From positions 2,976,001 through 3,040,000 of the forward strand of contig NZ_JACCBN010000001.1 of NCBI RefSeq assembly GCF_013409505.1: a stretch of DNA of 64,000 bases, read 5' to 3'. This DNA comes from Actinomycetospora corticicola (GTDB lineage: Bacteria; Actinomycetota; Actinomycetes; Mycobacteriales; Pseudonocardiaceae). The first letter of the stretch is position 1. Each line of letters begins with the position of its first letter. Positions 63,685 through 64,000 of the stretch are shown one piece after another. The notes beneath the pieces were generated by a model that ran no database searches, had not been told where the DNA came from, and saw nothing but the letters and a program-made list of their open reading frames with translations. Position numbers and translations under genes: made by a program.

Positions 63685-64000
63685 TGGGCCGCTACTCGAA
63701 GACCCTCGTTGCCGCGCTGGCCACCGTCGCCGCCGCGATCCTCGCCGCGTTCATGCCCGACTCGGTCGTCTCGACGGTGGAGTGGGTCAACGTCGCGATT
63801 ATCGCGGTCGGCCTGGTGCCGACCTTCTACGTCGCGAACTCGCCGGCCGCGCCGGTCGCGAAGGCCATCGTCGGGGCGGCCACCGCCGCGCTCACGCTGC
63901 TGACGACGCTGATCGCGGGCGGGCTGACGGTCACCGAGTGGTCGCAGGTCGCCGCCGCGTTCGTCGGGGCGATCCTCGTCTGGGCGGTGCCGAACACCCC
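63684..64000 (+). CDS. Holin-like membrane protein (3' end beyond window)
   Basis: The first 105 residues of a membrane protein with a short basic start (MGRYSKTLVAALATVAAAIL) and about four hydrophobic helices; KTLVAALATVAAAILAAF, WVNVAIIAVGLVPTFYV and TAALTLLTTLIAGGLTV are visible. Short loops, a Thr/Glu-Trp turn (TVTEWSQVAAAFVG) and position after the endolysins fit an actinophage holin. The gene is cut by the window edge. Confidence 0.72.
   Translation, partial: MGRYSKTLVAALATVAAAILAAFMPDSVVSTVEWVNVAIIAVGLVPTFYVANSPAAPVAKAIVGAATAALTLLTTLIAGGLTVTEWSQVAAAFVGAILVWAVPNT

Overview
The window is high-GC actinobacterial DNA, with overlapping ATGA/GTGA gene junctions and frequent GTG starts. It has two parts: about 15.9 kb of host chromosome and about 48 kb of a temperate siphovirus-type prophage that runs off the right edge. 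The linkage of meaB, methylmalonyl-CoA epimerase and a Scy/FilP-type coiled-coil gene, plus the style of the host genes, suggests a Pseudonocardia-like member of the Pseudonocardiales. That assignment is inference; no rRNA or other marker is present.

Host part (1-15,891). The left end holds propionate/ethylmalonyl-CoA metabolism: the 5' part of meaB (minus strand), mce, and crotonyl-CoA carboxylase/reductase (ccr) closed by a strong hairpin. A DivIVA-domain coiled-coil protein follows, then a 466-bp gene-free gap with three 83-bp tandem hairpin units. The next operon is glnT-glxB-glxC-glxD, a stand-alone FAD amine/amino-acid oxidase and an XRE-cupin regulator. It looks like a gamma-glutamyl-amide/N-alkyl-glutamate type amine pathway with a single-subunit oxidase. 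Converging on it is an aromatic-ammonia-lyase homologue whose MIO-forming Ala-Ser-Gly is absent. Next come a DoxX-like membrane protein, a small zinc-ribbon protein, a 42-bp near-perfect palindrome, a tandem-fused 3-hydroxyacyl-CoA dehydrogenase and an aldehyde dehydrogenase.

Prophage early region (15,902-33,434). A leftward XRE repressor faces a Cro-like gene across a switch region in which both start codons lie 7 nt from a -10-like hexamer, suggesting leaderless mRNAs. Then come some 38 tightly coupled rightward genes. Among them are small membrane proteins, an Lsr2-domain protein and an Lsr2 homologue, a RecE-like PD-(D/E)XK nuclease with RecT/Bet, a DnaQ-like exonuclease, a replication initiator carrying an iteron array and G-quadruplex tract inside its coding sequence, a RuvC-like resolvase and many small zinc-binding proteins. 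One small gene (31,653-31,826) runs against the flow, and one gene (32,114-32,375) is split by a frame change.

Prophage late region (33,435-64,000). A 10-bp-phased operator-like array precedes two small basic proteins, an HNH endonuclease, a candidate cos interval, small and large terminase, portal, MuF-like protein, scaffold, a decoration protein with an inserted beta domain, an E-type major capsid protein, connectors, tail tube, tail chaperones with possible recoding, a 1,940-residue tape measure with two peptidoglycan-hydrolase domains, minor tail proteins (one with an S74-like chaperone end), four small membrane proteins, a glycine-rich fibre, a GDSL esterase, a GH25 muramidase, an amidase and a holin-like protein. 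Two intergenic copies of a 62-bp element flank the fibre/esterase pair. No integrase is visible; by gene order it probably lies beyond 64 kb with attR.
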